Positions 1-9,736 of a stretch of DNA of 64,000 nt are shown in pieces. The notes beneath the pieces were generated by a model that saw nothing but the letters and a program-made list of their open reading frames with translations, had not been told where the DNA came from and ran no database searches. This DNA comes from Bacteroidales bacterium (lineage in GTDB: Bacteria > Bacteroidota > Bacteroidia > Bacteroidales > Paludibacteraceae), in the NCBI GenBank assembly GCA_012519425.1, contig JAAYQF010000087.1, forward strand, positions 1 to 64,000. Reading direction: 5' to 3'. Position numbers and translations under genes: made by a program. The stretch's first letter is position 1, and each line of letters starts with the position of its first letter.

Positions 1-89
1 AGATTGAGGGCGAAGGAGCATACTGAAGTATGTGACTGAGCCCGAATATCGAAAGCAACGCAGCAGTTGGGCACTTATGAGACACCGCC
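1..89 (+). repeat. MITE-like repeat, right-end fragment (copy 1)
   Basis: This stretch nearly matches 59208-59290, the right half of the full element, and the reverse complement of the matching part of 44387-44544. It ends in the terminal motif ATGAGACACCGCC. The core holds the small palindrome CATACTGAAGTATG. The left half lies outside the window, so completeness is unknown. No transposase is encoded. Confidence 0.75.
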
Positions 90-177
90 TTATGCACGTG
101 GAACTTCTACGAAGTTCACATAGCGACTTCGAAAGAGTTGCACACGGATGATGCAGATTGAGCGAATTTACACAGAT

Positions 178-314
178 CGAGCGAAGCGGGCACAGTCTTG
201 ATTTTTTTTGCTTCGTTTTTTTGTATCAAGACAAAAAAATGAAGAAGTATTCGAAGCAGGCATAGTTTTGATTTTTTTGCTTCGTTTTTTGCATCAAGAC
301 AAAAAAATGAAGAA
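178..314 (+). repeat. two tandem copies of the hairpin repeat (repeat B)
   Basis: Two adjacent units (178-246 and 252-314) share a block that begins CGAAGC(A/G)GGCA(C/T)AG. Each ends in a long AT-rich inverted repeat: a TTCGTTTTTTTG-like arm, a short loop containing ATCAAGA, and the arm CAAAAAAATGAAG. Related sequence occurs at 32543-32712 and 58936-59090. The transcript could fold into a terminator-like hairpin on either strand. The spacer 90-177 holds only a short inverted repeat (GAACTTC TAC GAAGTTC at 101-117) and no supported gene. Confidence 0.65.
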
Positions 315-410
315 GAGAAATTCAAGCTAAAAGATAAATACTTTATTATCTGACATTATTTTACTTAATTTGCTTCTTCAAATTTTGTTTAATCTAATAA
401 TTTCAATTTA

Positions 411-2345
411 ATGCTTAAACCTCATATATATTGTTTGTTCATCTTCATCTTGTTTGCTTTAAAAACAGGAGCAGTACCTGCTTATCCTTACCCCGTAACC
501 ATTACGCAGCCTGATGGGACAACACTTACGATACGGTTGTATGGAGATGAGTCCCGAAAAATAAGAACAACTGATGATGGGTATATAATCAAACAAGACA
601 CGAATGGTCTTTACACCTATGCTGTTAGGGATAAGGATGGTTTGATTGTAGCAAGTGATAAGCTTGCTCAGGATTCCGATAAAAGGGAGCAAAAAGATCG
701 GAATTTTCTATCTGACGCATTGAAATATACTGATCTATACAAGGATGTTTCGCAAAGGCCACAAAAAATTAAAGCTGTTCCGTCTGCTCCGTTTTCCTCC
801 GGTTTTCCACGGACAGGGTCGCCACGCTCTTTGGTGATCCTTGTTAACTTTAAGGATGTGAGCTTTGTGACGCCTGGTCCGCAAGATGCGTTTGACCGGC
901 TGTTAAATCAGGAAAATTACAGCGAAAATGGGGGAACCGGTTCTGCGCGTGATTACTTCAGGGCTTCCAGTTACGGACAGTTTAATCCGCAGTTTGATGT
1001 GGTAGGTCCTTTCACCTTGCCTCAAGATATGAGTTATTACGGAGGGAATGATGCATATGGTGATGATAAAAGGCCGGCTTATATGGTTGTAGATGCTTGT
1101 CAGGCCGCTAAAGCTTCGGGAGTGGATTTTTCTATTTATGACACTAACGGAGATGGCTATGTGGATAATGTTTTTATCTATTATGCCGGTTACAATGAAG
1201 CTGAATATGGTCCTGAAAGTTCTATTTGGCCGCACAGATGGGCAGTGCAACCCGGGCAGAATTATCTCAATCTTCCAACCTCTGTTATATTTGACGGAAA
1301 AATTGTGTATGATTATGCCTGTACCTCTGAGTTAAAAGGAAACACAGGTTCAACGATGTGTGGAATAGGTACTTTCTCGCATGAGTTTGGGCATGTTATA
1401 GGAATGCCCGATTATTATCACACCCTTGAAGATAAAAATACCTTGAATAATTGGCATATTATGGATTCAGGGGCCTACCTGAATGGAGGAAAAACGCCGC
1501 CGGCATATTCTGCTTACGACAGATTCTTTCTGGGTTGGCTCACTCCCGGGGAATTAAGAGCTCCCGCCAATAAAGGTCTGTATCCGCTTGTTCAGTCAAT
1601 AAGCGCCATAGAAAATGCTGAAAAACAAGCTTATCTGTTATCTGCAGCCTCGCATAATTTAGATGGAGGGAATCCTGTCCCCAGGGAATTTTACATCATG
1701 GAATATCGTCAAAAAACAGGATGGGATGCTTTTTTACCTGCAGAGGGACTGCTTTTCTGGCATATTGATTATGATCAGACTGCCTGGGAAAATAATGGCC
1801 CAAACAACTATTCCGGAACAACGCAACCCCCCGAAAGTCATATGCGGGTTTATTTGCAACCCCTGGAAGGATATACAACAACTCCGGGGACTGCCTTTAC
1901 TTCCGGATCATTTACCCCGCTAACCTGGTCAGGAAGTGATATCAACAGACCAATCAGTGATATTATCAAAACAACCGACAGCATCAGCTTTGAAGTGATG
2001 GGAGGCGATCCGGATTTATTGCCAAAAATGACTTCCGGCGAGGTGAAACAAAGCTTGGAATTTCCCGCTATTAAGAAAAACACCGCTGTTTATAAGTATT
2101 TAAATATCAAAACCAGTGATTTGAGGGGTGATTTAAGCGTAGCGCTCAGCGGAACGGATGTGGCTTATTTTACGGTTTCTGTAGAGCAATTGGAGCGGGA
2201 TGCCGTGAACAGGTTAGCCGGCAGGGATATTCACATAGGGTATAAACCTTTACAAGCCGGTACTCATAACGCCTTTCTGACCATCTCCGGAGGTGGTTTG
2301 AACCCCGAAGTGATCATCCAACTAAAAGGAACTTGTGTGGAATAG
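411..2345 (+). CDS. secreted M6-family metallopeptidase (immune inhibitor A-like)
   Basis: A predicted secreted zinc endopeptidase of 644 residues. The N-terminal 20-25 residues form a signal peptide. A propeptide-like region follows to about residue 130, then the catalytic domain with the zinc motif H324-E-F-G-H328. A YYAGYNE block and a DTNGDGYVDN segment (calcium-loop-like) are typical of the M6 family. The last 110 residues or so look like a beta-sandwich accessory domain and carry no recognisable type IX sorting signal. The gene stands alone, convergent with proC 14 bp away. The substrate is unknown; secreted M6 enzymes of Bacteroidota usually act on extracellular protein. Confidence 0.85.
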   Translation: MLKPHIYCLFIFILFALKTGAVPAYPYPVTITQPDGTTLTIRLYGDESRKIRTTDDGYIIKQDTNGLYTYAVRDKDGLIVASDKLAQDSDKREQKDRNFLSDALKYTDLYKDVSQRPQKIKAVPSAPFSSGFPRTGSPRSLVILVNFKDVSFVTPGPQDAFDRLLNQENYSENGGTGSARDYFRASSYGQFNPQFDVVGPFTLPQDMSYYGGNDAYGDDKRPAYMVVDACQAAKASGVDFSIYDTNGDGYVDNVFIYYAGYNEAEYGPESSIWPHRWAVQPGQNYLNLPTSVIFDGKIVYDYACTSELKGNTGSTMCGIGTFSHEFGHVIGMPDYYHTLEDKNTLNNWHIMDSGAYLNGGKTPPAYSAYDRFFLGWLTPGELRAPANKGLYPLVQSISAIENAEKQAYLLSAASHNLDGGNPVPREFYIMEYRQKTGWDAFLPAEGLLFWHIDYDQTAWENNGPNNYSGTTQPPESHMRVYLQPLEGYTTTPGTAFTSGSFTPLTWSGSDINRPISDIIKTTDSISFEVMGGDPDLLPKMTSGEVKQSLEFPAIKKNTAVYKYLNIKTSDLRGDLSVALSGTDVAYFTVSVEQLERDAVNRLAGRDIHIGYKPLQAGTHNAFLTISGGGLNPEVIIQLKGTCVE

Positions 2346-2359
2346 GAGGTTATTTTCAA

Positions 2360-3163
2360 CTACTTGATATGGGAGGCTTTTAATCCTTTGATGACTGCAT
2401 TGGTAAATCCGTTTGCCTCCATCTCATTGAGTCCTTTGATGGTGATGCCGCCGGGAGTGGTCACTTTGTCAATCTCAACTTCAGGATGTGAATCCTTGGT
2501 TTCCAGTAATGTAATTGCTCCCCGCAAAGTCTGTACGACAACTTCTTTGGCAAGCCGGGGAGAAACACCCATTTCAACACCACCTTTCATGGCTGCCCGG
2601 ATGTATTGTAGTGCGTACGCAATTCCGCAGGAGGAAAGGGACATCAAAGCATTTAATTGAGATTCGGGAACGAGAAAAACTTTTCCCAACAAACTGAATA
2701 TCGAACTGACAAGCTGTTGCTGTGACTCATTCGCTTGATGGCTTGAAATGATGGAAACACTTTGCTTCATTTCTATGGCAGTATTCGGAATGATCCGGAA
2801 TAACACGGCTAAGTCACCAAAAAATGATGCAAGTGTTTTTAAGTCTATACCGGCAGCAATCGACACGATGATTTGTTTTTGGTAATCGATTTTGTGATTG
2901 ATGACTTTGGCAACTTCTTCAACCAGCCACGGTTTTACTGCCAGGATGATGATATCGGCATCTTTAATTATTACTTCGTTGGAGGTGGCGGTTGTAATAT
3001 TGGGAACTGTAAGTTTTAAGGCATCCAGGGCAAGTTGATTGATGTCACTAACGTGGATGTCAAACGAAAAGGTTTGTTGACTGCTGCCTGCCAGCCCTTT
3101 GATGATGGCAGAACCCATATTGCCTGCTCCGATTACTGCTATTTTAATAGTTGATTGTTGCAT
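2360..3163 (-). CDS. proC: pyrroline-5-carboxylate reductase
   Basis: Catalyses the last step of proline synthesis, the NAD(P)H-dependent reduction of 1-pyrroline-5-carboxylate. At 267 residues it has the normal family length. The N-terminal Rossmann motif GAGNMGSAIIKG is present. The C-terminal half carries the family signature region around TTPGGITIKGLNEME, near residues 235-250. The start codon gives MQQSTIKIAVIGAGNMG, as expected. It follows the DUF5686 gene on the same strand after 86 bp and may be read from it or from its own promoter. Confidence 0.95.
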   Translation of the reverse strand: MQQSTIKIAVIGAGNMGSAIIKGLAGSSQQTFSFDIHVSDINQLALDALKLTVPNITTATSNEVIIKDADIIILAVKPWLVEEVAKVINHKIDYQKQIIVSIAAGIDLKTLASFFGDLAVLFRIIPNTAIEMKQSVSIISSHQANESQQQLVSSIFSLLGKVFLVPESQLNALMSLSSCGIAYALQYIRAAMKGGVEMGVSPRLAKEVVVQTLRGAITLLETKDSHPEVEIDKVTTPGGITIKGLNEMEANGFTNAVIKGLKASHIK

Positions 3164-3249
3164 ATTGCATGTTATTTAATTAACAGGATAGAAGGACAAA
3201 ATTACATGATTTTATCAGATTACCAACTTATAATTTACCTTTTGCAGGA

Positions 3250-5637
3250 CTAAAAATTAAACCTGACGCCTGCCAATATACTCCAGTTACGAACATCCGG
3301 ATTGTTTGTATCGCTCAAACGCCACACAGATTGTACAGAAAATATACGCAAAATATTGGTGAGTCCAATTCCCACTTCCATATAAGGATACTTTAATGTC
3401 CCGGTCTTGTCGCGGAAATCTAAAATTTCTTTATGAATATCCGCTGTACCTCCATACAAAAATTTAAACGAAACCAATTCTCTTAAATTCAAAAGGCGAA
3501 TCAGGGGGATGTGGTTCAGTAAAATGCCGTTGAACATCCATTCATGGTGCATGGAAACATACTTGTCCAATGCAAATTCCATATAATTTATCAGGTTATA
3601 ACCATATCGATTGAAGTAAAAAGATTTACTTCCTTGCGGTATGTACAAAAGGTTGTAGGGCAATTTGCCAATTGTGGCACCGGCATAGATGCTGTAGTCC
3701 CATTCTCCGATGTCGAACCGATACCGGTGGTTGATTGTTGCACCAATCTTTCCGTACGGATATTCTGACTGATTGAAGTTCACTTTCCCTGCTTCTGTAT
3801 GGAAGTATATCACCGGACGATTGCCCCGGATATAAATCCGTGTCAAATGATCTTCAAAGCTTTTTTCATCAAAAGAAAAGCGGGTGATCAATGCTGCCGA
3901 GTGATGTGTCATTGTTGAGAAAGTCACATCATCTTTTATAAAAGGAAGGGCGTCATTTCCAAAATATTGATGTTGGCGAAAAATCAATTTGCTTTCGATG
4001 TCGTTGTTCCAATCATGCGTTAAAGAAAAATGCCATTCTTTTCTTGGATTGATCCTGTCTGAAGAACGCAAACTGAAAAGGGTGTTGGATATATCTTCAT
4101 CACCTGAAAGCAAAGGGTTTTCACGCAACAGGAAATCATAATAATCGTAATTAGTGCGTCTTAAATCATCGGTGTAACCGCCGCTGATCACTGTTTTTTT
4201 ACGAAAAGGCAGTCGGCAGGAAGCAAAAACTGCATATTTGTGTTTTTTATCTCTTAACCCAAAGCCCCAGTATCCGCCAACTTCAATATTTTTCCATAAA
4301 TGTTCATTGGTTCGCAAGGGTATACTGAAACGAAAGCCTTCTATATCGCTGAGGCGTGCAAGCTGATACAGTTTGCCGATATCGATCTTGCCGGCTTGTA
4401 CATATCCCGTCAGTACTCCATCGGCAATCCAGCCGGCAGTTTTCATCAGGGGCAAATCGTTCATTTCAGCCAATTTTATTTCCAGCTCTTCTTTGGTGTA
4501 TGATGACCCTGCAAAATCTGCATCTGTATCCGTCAAACCTTCATGGATTGATACAAGCTCCCTTTTTTCAATATAAATTTCCGGAGAAAGATTGGCGCTG
4601 TCAGCCAGTAATTGATAGGTCATGTTCAACGACACCGTAGTGTTTTCCGGCACCCAGAATCCATTGTCGTCTTGTTGGTAATCTCCGGATAACTTTAAGT
4701 TTTCAATATAGTTAAGGTTGGCACTCCGCGGAAGTTCAGCAACGATTTTAGTCATGGCGCAAGTGGCAGAATCAATCCATAACTCTCCGTTGAATGCAAG
4801 GTTTTTATTGTTTCTGGACCTGTAACGCAGATAGTATTGCTTTCCTGTACCGGCGTTTATGCTGTCGATAAGAAAAAAGCGGTAATATGCGCCGGATGCA
4901 TTGGCAAGCGGACTGATAAAATGTTTCCCGAACAGTATGACGGTGTTGTGATAAAAATTCAAATCGCCGGCTAATCCTCCTGTGAGTTGCTCGAACATCA
5001 AATCGAATTTTTCAGGCGATGCCTTGGATGTTTTTTGAATGGTTTTCGGCGTAGCGTTACCCGTTTTGATCAGTTGTTCATCAGACAGGTAAAGTGGAAA
5101 AGAAATCCTCGCCTCCCGGGCAGAATCCAAATCCTGCAGGTGACTATCGAAATAACGGAGTGTACGGTGTTTTGATTTTTCTCCGGACAACAATATCACT
5201 TGCTGATTTTCAATATAGAAGCTAAAAGGAGCATTGTAAACATCGTTCTTGTATTTGGCTTTTCTGACACGCTCCATGAGGTCCAGGGCAGGGTTCTTTC
5301 CGGGCATTACAAATAACTCCTGCAGCAAATTCATATCTTCCCGCATTTCAACGTATAAACCCGTGGTTTCACCAGGTTTGATCTTAAATTCCCGGGTTTT
5401 GTATCCCATGCAGGAGAACACCAGGGTTGATTCTTGCCCTGTATGTTTGATTACATAAAAACCATCTTCATCACTTACAGTTCCGATATTGCTGTCTTTA
5501 AAATAGATATTGACCGATTGAATGGGAGATTTATCAGCTTTATTGCGCACATTGCCAATCACCAAAGTTTCTTCGGATTTTACAAATCCGGAGATCAACA
5601 AAAACAACAATATAACAAGATTAAGGCGGACTTTCAT
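3250..5637 (-). CDS. DUF5686 / carboxypeptidase-regulatory-like domain outer-membrane protein
   Basis: A 795-residue exported protein with an N-terminal signal peptide (about residues 1-21). Next comes a CarboxypepD_reg-like beta-sandwich (about 25-105, with TVSDEDGFYVI and FSCMGYKT), then a DUF5686 region that ends in beta-barrel-like strands and a C-terminal Phe (GVRFNF). Such proteins are common in Bacteroidota and are thought to be outer-membrane barrels; no biochemical role is established. Its ATG overlaps the xerD stop codon (ATGA), so translation may be coupled. Confidence 0.85.
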   Translation of the reverse strand: MKVRLNLVILLFLLISGFVKSEETLVIGNVRNKADKSPIQSVNIYFKDSNIGTVSDEDGFYVIKHTGQESTLVFSCMGYKTREFKIKPGETTGLYVEMREDMNLLQELFVMPGKNPALDLMERVRKAKYKNDVYNAPFSFYIENQQVILLSGEKSKHRTLRYFDSHLQDLDSAREARISFPLYLSDEQLIKTGNATPKTIQKTSKASPEKFDLMFEQLTGGLAGDLNFYHNTVILFGKHFISPLANASGAYYRFFLIDSINAGTGKQYYLRYRSRNNKNLAFNGELWIDSATCAMTKIVAELPRSANLNYIENLKLSGDYQQDDNGFWVPENTTVSLNMTYQLLADSANLSPEIYIEKRELVSIHEGLTDTDADFAGSSYTKEELEIKLAEMNDLPLMKTAGWIADGVLTGYVQAGKIDIGKLYQLARLSDIEGFRFSIPLRTNEHLWKNIEVGGYWGFGLRDKKHKYAVFASCRLPFRKKTVISGGYTDDLRRTNYDYYDFLLRENPLLSGDEDISNTLFSLRSSDRINPRKEWHFSLTHDWNNDIESKLIFRQHQYFGNDALPFIKDDVTFSTMTHHSAALITRFSFDEKSFEDHLTRIYIRGNRPVIYFHTEAGKVNFNQSEYPYGKIGATINHRYRFDIGEWDYSIYAGATIGKLPYNLLYIPQGSKSFYFNRYGYNLINYMEFALDKYVSMHHEWMFNGILLNHIPLIRLLNLRELVSFKFLYGGTADIHKEILDFRDKTGTLKYPYMEVGIGLTNILRIFSVQSVWRLSDTNNPDVRNWSILAGVRFNF

Positions 5638-6530
5638 TTTTTATTTTTCAGCATCGGATGACATTCGAGTATTGTTCTCTTCAAAAAATGAATATCGATA
5701 TGTGTATATAATTCTGTAGTCGTGATGGATTCATGCCCTAATAGCTGTTGAATGGCGCGCAGATTGGCACCGTTTTCCAACAGATGGGTGGCAAATGAGT
5801 GCCGAAAGGTGTGCGGACTGACCTTTTTTTCTATGCTTGCAAGTCCGGCTAATTCTTTGACAATGGTGAATATCATGGCCCTGGTAAGTTGGGCACCTCT
5901 CCTGTTTAAAAACACAAAATCTTCATGTCCCTTTTTTATGTTCAGGCTGTTTCTGTCAATATTCCACAACTTAAGCTGATGAATTGACTCGGGTGAGAGC
6001 GGTACAAGGCGTTGTCTGCTTCCCTTGCCCTCTACCAACATATAACCGTCTTCCAAATACAGGTTGGAAATCTGAAGATTAATTAATTCGGAAACCCGCA
6101 AGCCTGAACCGTACAACACCTCTATGATAGCTTTGTTCCTTTGTCCTTCAGGCTTGGACAGATCAATGCAACCGATGATCCGGTTGATTTCATCCACCGT
6201 CAACACATCCGGCAGGCGCAAACCGATTTTTGGACTTTCAAGCAATTCCGTCGGGTCATCGTCTCTTTTATTTTTGTAAATCAGGAAATTATAAAATGAT
6301 TTGATGCCCGATATAATCCTTGCCTGTGTGCGTGGATGAACTCCCAAAGAGCTGATTTCTATAACGAAATCTCTTAAATGTTCCGGACCTGCTTTTTCAA
6401 GATCAATATGGGCATCTGAAAGGAAAGTTGACAACTTGGACAAGTCATTGCTGTATGCATCTATCGAATTTTTGGATAGTCCTTTTTCAAATTGCAGGTA
6501 ATACAAATATTCTTCAAGTATGCTCAGCAT
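5634..6530 (-). CDS. xerD: site-specific tyrosine recombinase XerD
   Basis: 298 residues, the usual XerC/D length. There is an N-terminal SAM-like core-binding domain (about 1-90) and a C-terminal catalytic domain with the full tyrosine-recombinase set: R145 (GSGLRVSEL), K169, H240-x-x-R243 (HTFRH), H266 and nucleophile Y275 (ELYTH). This fits chromosome-dimer resolution at dif rather than an integrase of a mobile element, because it sits within housekeeping genes and no att-like repeats or phage genes flank it. I cannot separate XerC from XerD by eye with certainty. Confidence 0.88.
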   Translation of the reverse strand: MLSILEEYLYYLQFEKGLSKNSIDAYSNDLSKLSTFLSDAHIDLEKAGPEHLRDFVIEISSLGVHPRTQARIISGIKSFYNFLIYKNKRDDDPTELLESPKIGLRLPDVLTVDEINRIIGCIDLSKPEGQRNKAIIEVLYGSGLRVSELINLQISNLYLEDGYMLVEGKGSRQRLVPLSPESIHQLKLWNIDRNSLNIKKGHEDFVFLNRRGAQLTRAMIFTIVKELAGLASIEKKVSPHTFRHSFATHLLENGANLRAIQQLLGHESITTTELYTHIDIHFLKRTILECHPMLKNKK

Positions 6531-6571
6531 ATCGTCCAGCTTTAAATTTATACGGATAAACCGGCGTTAAC

Positions 6572-8332
6572 TTACAAATTTCTTTCGGGAGAAGAAAGAT
6601 CGGTACTTGCATCACCACCATCGGCAGCTGTTCTGGTTCGGGGTGCCGGTGGCAAACGTTTAAACACATCGTCTTTCGACAAAGGGCGATGGGTCTCCAA
6701 CCAAAAATAATTCGACAGGTACATAAAATCATCCGTGATCATTTCAATGGGGTGAAATTCACCCGTTGTTGCAGAAGGGAAAACCGTCCTATCCATCTTT
6801 TTATCCTTGAAATGAAAGACCACATAACTGCTTTCGGTGCGATTTGCTCCCAACAATGAATTATCGTGCTCATCCCTGATGAAATAAACGGTTTCTGCAT
6901 TACCGTTGACCTCCAGGCGTTTCAATTCGCTGCTGTCTAAAAATGCTGTGATGTCCTTGCCTGAGATTTGGTTGTAGAATGCAGAGTCCACCTGTTCAAT
7001 GATGATGGCAGCCTGTTCTAAATTGATTTTTTCAACCTCCTGATTTTTAGTGAAAATATGAATGGTCTCGCTCGAAAATTGTTGTTTTTCCTGCCACACA
7101 ACAGGTTCATTGACTAAATGCATGACGGAGTCACGCGATGAATAGACCAACGAATCTGCAATTCCCTGTACATCTTCGCGGTAAAACCTGACATTTCTCC
7201 ATGCTTCAGCTTCGTTGTAAATCGAATCTTTGTAGGTTTTTAAGGTGTCGGCATGTACGTACAAAGTATGCTCTGCCGACCAATCAACTAACAATGCCGA
7301 GTCGGTGGCAATGCCCAATTCATCTTCTTCATTGTAATACACATAATTGCCGAATAGGGATGATTTCTGAATGGAATCATTCAAGAAAGCTTTGCCGAAG
7401 ATTTCACCGTATTTTTTAATTTTATCGTAGAAAATCGTGTCTCCCGTCATGTATTTGCCATCTTCATTTATCAAGTAGGAACGATCCAACAGCATAGACC
7501 TTTCGGTTTCAGTGTTATACCATCCTTTTTGGGTAAAGATGTCGGTTTCATCCTGATAAAGGATATGGGTGTCTCCCACCAGATCAGCAATATGTGTTTT
7601 TGTGTTGTAGATCAAGGTGTCAGCGTCCATTACAAAATTTTCGTTGACCAATTTTACCTGGTTTCTAAAGAGTGCATTTTCCGTTGCCGTGGAATATTGC
7701 CCCCAAACAGAAGTAAGTGTGTTTTCCGGATCAACTATCTTCCCTCCTGTGAAATAGTAAGCCAGTTGTGTGTTTCTGTCGTAGTTCAAACTGTCGGTGG
7801 TCAGCGTAGTATTCCTGTTTACTAATTTCGCCTTGCCTCTGAGTCGCACTAATTTCGTATTCCCATCATAATAAAGCCTATCGCCATAGGCAAACAGGGT
7901 ATCACCCTGAACGATCTTTATATTGCCAAATGCATCGAAAGAGTTGCTTTTTTGGTAAAGATAAGCGCTGTCGCAAGACATAACGGCATCATCATGTCTG
8001 AATTTCACATTTCCGTTCAGGACTTGCACATCCGGTCTTAAATCCTGATCGACACTACCCCTGTCGGCATTTTCAAGGTAAATTAATTTGGCTGTTTTTT
8101 GGTCGAAAGGTGTTTTAATGGGCGCAACCGGTTCTAAAGGCTCTAATTTTTTTGTTTTTGGGGAGACAGATTCCTCTTTTAGTTTTGATTCGGTGGTCAC
8201 TGTTTCAGTGCTCTGTTGTTCTTTTAGTACTTCTTCTCTTAAACTTTTGTGCCGGATTTGAGCAGAGAGATTAAAAAAAGAAAACCACATCGAACCGATA
8301 AGGATGAACAGTATGTAGTTTTTGTGACTCAT
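6572..8332 (-). CDS. OstA/LptA-like LPS transport protein
   Basis: 586 residues with a signal peptide (about 1-24, ending LSAQ), a charged linker (25-75), and then a long run of OstA/LptA-type beta strands. The repeats contain paired phrases such as VLNGNVKFRHDDAVMSCDSAYLY and DTLFAYGDRLYYDGNTK. The family forms a beta-jellyroll bridge that moves LPS across the periplasm. At over 500 residues it is longer than E. coli LptA, as is normal for Bacteroidota OstA-like proteins. It follows surA after 12 bp and is probably in the same transcript. The C-terminal tail is low-complexity and Pro/Ser-rich. Confidence 0.85.
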   Translation of the reverse strand: MSHKNYILFILIGSMWFSFFNLSAQIRHKSLREEVLKEQQSTETVTTESKLKEESVSPKTKKLEPLEPVAPIKTPFDQKTAKLIYLENADRGSVDQDLRPDVQVLNGNVKFRHDDAVMSCDSAYLYQKSNSFDAFGNIKIVQGDTLFAYGDRLYYDGNTKLVRLRGKAKLVNRNTTLTTDSLNYDRNTQLAYYFTGGKIVDPENTLTSVWGQYSTATENALFRNQVKLVNENFVMDADTLIYNTKTHIADLVGDTHILYQDETDIFTQKGWYNTETERSMLLDRSYLINEDGKYMTGDTIFYDKIKKYGEIFGKAFLNDSIQKSSLFGNYVYYNEEDELGIATDSALLVDWSAEHTLYVHADTLKTYKDSIYNEAEAWRNVRFYREDVQGIADSLVYSSRDSVMHLVNEPVVWQEKQQFSSETIHIFTKNQEVEKINLEQAAIIIEQVDSAFYNQISGKDITAFLDSSELKRLEVNGNAETVYFIRDEHDNSLLGANRTESSYVVFHFKDKKMDRTVFPSATTGEFHPIEMITDDFMYLSNYFWLETHRPLSKDDVFKRLPPAPRTRTAADGGDASTDLSSPERNL

Positions 8333-8344
8333 GACGGAAGGGTC

Positions 8345-9709
8345 TCAATGTTTAATCCATCCGGGATATTTAAAATCACAGTTTTGCCAGGCAGGATCTA
8401 TGCTGATGTAAGTCTCTTTTTGTTTCTTTTCTATCCATTTTGTCAGAAATTCTTCCTTTTTCATTTCTTCATAATAGTTTTTCAGCAATTGATAGTCATC
8501 AATCAGGTTGGCTTTATGGGTTTCGACTTTCGACTTTACTTTTACTACAGCAATAACCTCCTTGTTGATATTTCGGTCTACCATAGAAAATGGCTCAGAG
8601 ATTTCACCAACCCGCATGCTGTAAACTGCTCTTGCAACTTCCGGGGGCAATTCCTGGTATTCAAATTTGGAAGTTCCGGTTCGCTGATTGAACATGAGGC
8701 CTGCATTCATCGCTGAGTTTTTGTCCGAAGAAAAATACATCACACCCTGTTCAAATGTCATTTTTTCATTTCGAATGGCATTGGCAACCGAGTCCATTTT
8801 TTGAATCGCTGATTGTTCATCTTCCAATGAAGTTTTCGGACGAATCAGAATGTGCCTGCAGTTAATTCTGTCACCGCGTTTTTCGATTAACTGAATGATG
8901 TGAAATCCAAATTCGGTTTCAACGATCCGTGAAGCCCTTTTGGTATCGGTCAGGTTAAATGCGACATTAGCAAACTCTGGTACAAATTCTCCTTTTCCCC
9001 GAAAGCCAATTTCTCCACCTCTCCTGGCAGATTCAGTGTCTTCGGAGTACAAGCGCGCCAGGGTTGAAAATTCAGTTGTCCCGTTGTTAATCCTTTCCGA
9101 GAATTCCCTTAACCTGTCTTTTACAGCATCGATCTCATCCTGATGAATACGGGGGTGATAACTAATGATTTGCAATTCGACCTGAGTAGGAACGGTAGGA
9201 ATACTATCGGACGATAGGGAAGCATAAAAACGTCTGACATCTGCGGGGGTAGATTTGATATTCTCAACCAATTTATGTTGCATTTGCTGAATAATCGACT
9301 GGTTCCTTACCATAGTACGCATGTCTTCACGCAGTGCAACCACGTTTTTTCCAAAATATTCTTCTAACTTTTCTTTTGAACCAATTTGAGCAATGTAATG
9401 GTTCATCTGCATCTCCACCTGATTCATAACCGCACTTTCATTTGCTTCAATACTGTCTAACTCAGCCTGATGGAGATAAAGTTTTTGAATGGCAATCTGT
9501 TCAGGAATTACGCAATACGGATCTCCTTCAATGGGGACTCTTTCGCGTTGTGCCCAAAGGCGTTGCTCTTCAACTTCAGATTTTAAGATTGCTTCGTCGC
9601 CGACAATCCAGATGACCTCATCAATAATATTATTCAACTGTGCATGGATGTTTGCAAAAGACAAACAGCAAGCAAGCATCATCATCAATATGTTTTTTGT
9701 ACTTATCAT
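8345..9709 (-). CDS. surA: SurA-like periplasmic chaperone / peptidyl-prolyl isomerase
   Basis: 454 residues with a signal peptide (about 1-23, ending IHAQ). A SurA N-terminal chaperone domain follows (INNIIDEVIWIVGDEAILKSEV region), then a parvulin domain (about 170-275) with SARRGGEIGFRGKGEFVPEF and the FHIIQL strand. A second, weaker parvulin-like segment follows. It probably folds outer-membrane proteins in the periplasm. It lies in a run of three chaperone-type genes ahead of the OstA-like gene, with gaps of 18, 27 and 12 bp, which suggests one outer-membrane biogenesis operon. Confidence 0.88.
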   Translation of the reverse strand: MISTKNILMMMLACCLSFANIHAQLNNIIDEVIWIVGDEAILKSEVEEQRLWAQRERVPIEGDPYCVIPEQIAIQKLYLHQAELDSIEANESAVMNQVEMQMNHYIAQIGSKEKLEEYFGKNVVALREDMRTMVRNQSIIQQMQHKLVENIKSTPADVRRFYASLSSDSIPTVPTQVELQIISYHPRIHQDEIDAVKDRLREFSERINNGTTEFSTLARLYSEDTESARRGGEIGFRGKGEFVPEFANVAFNLTDTKRASRIVETEFGFHIIQLIEKRGDRINCRHILIRPKTSLEDEQSAIQKMDSVANAIRNEKMTFEQGVMYFSSDKNSAMNAGLMFNQRTGTSKFEYQELPPEVARAVYSMRVGEISEPFSMVDRNINKEVIAVVKVKSKVETHKANLIDDYQLLKNYYEEMKKEEFLTKWIEKKQKETYISIDPAWQNCDFKYPGWIKH

Positions 9710-9736
9710 ATGTTTCCTGCGACTTTTGGAGAAGAC

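Noticed and set aside
116-325. Small open frame on the minus strand over the hairpin repeats
   Set aside because: It is a translation of the repeat B hairpins; similar frames arise wherever the repeat occurs (for example 32485-32694).
5634-6530. XerD-like gene as an integrase of an integrative element
   Set aside because: It is embedded in housekeeping genes with ATGA coupling to its neighbour, has the XerC/D length and shows no flanking att repeats or mobile genes.
8249-8716. Open frame of 155 residues on the plus strand over ostA/surA
   Set aside because: Antisense to two conserved genes; Phe-rich shadow composition.
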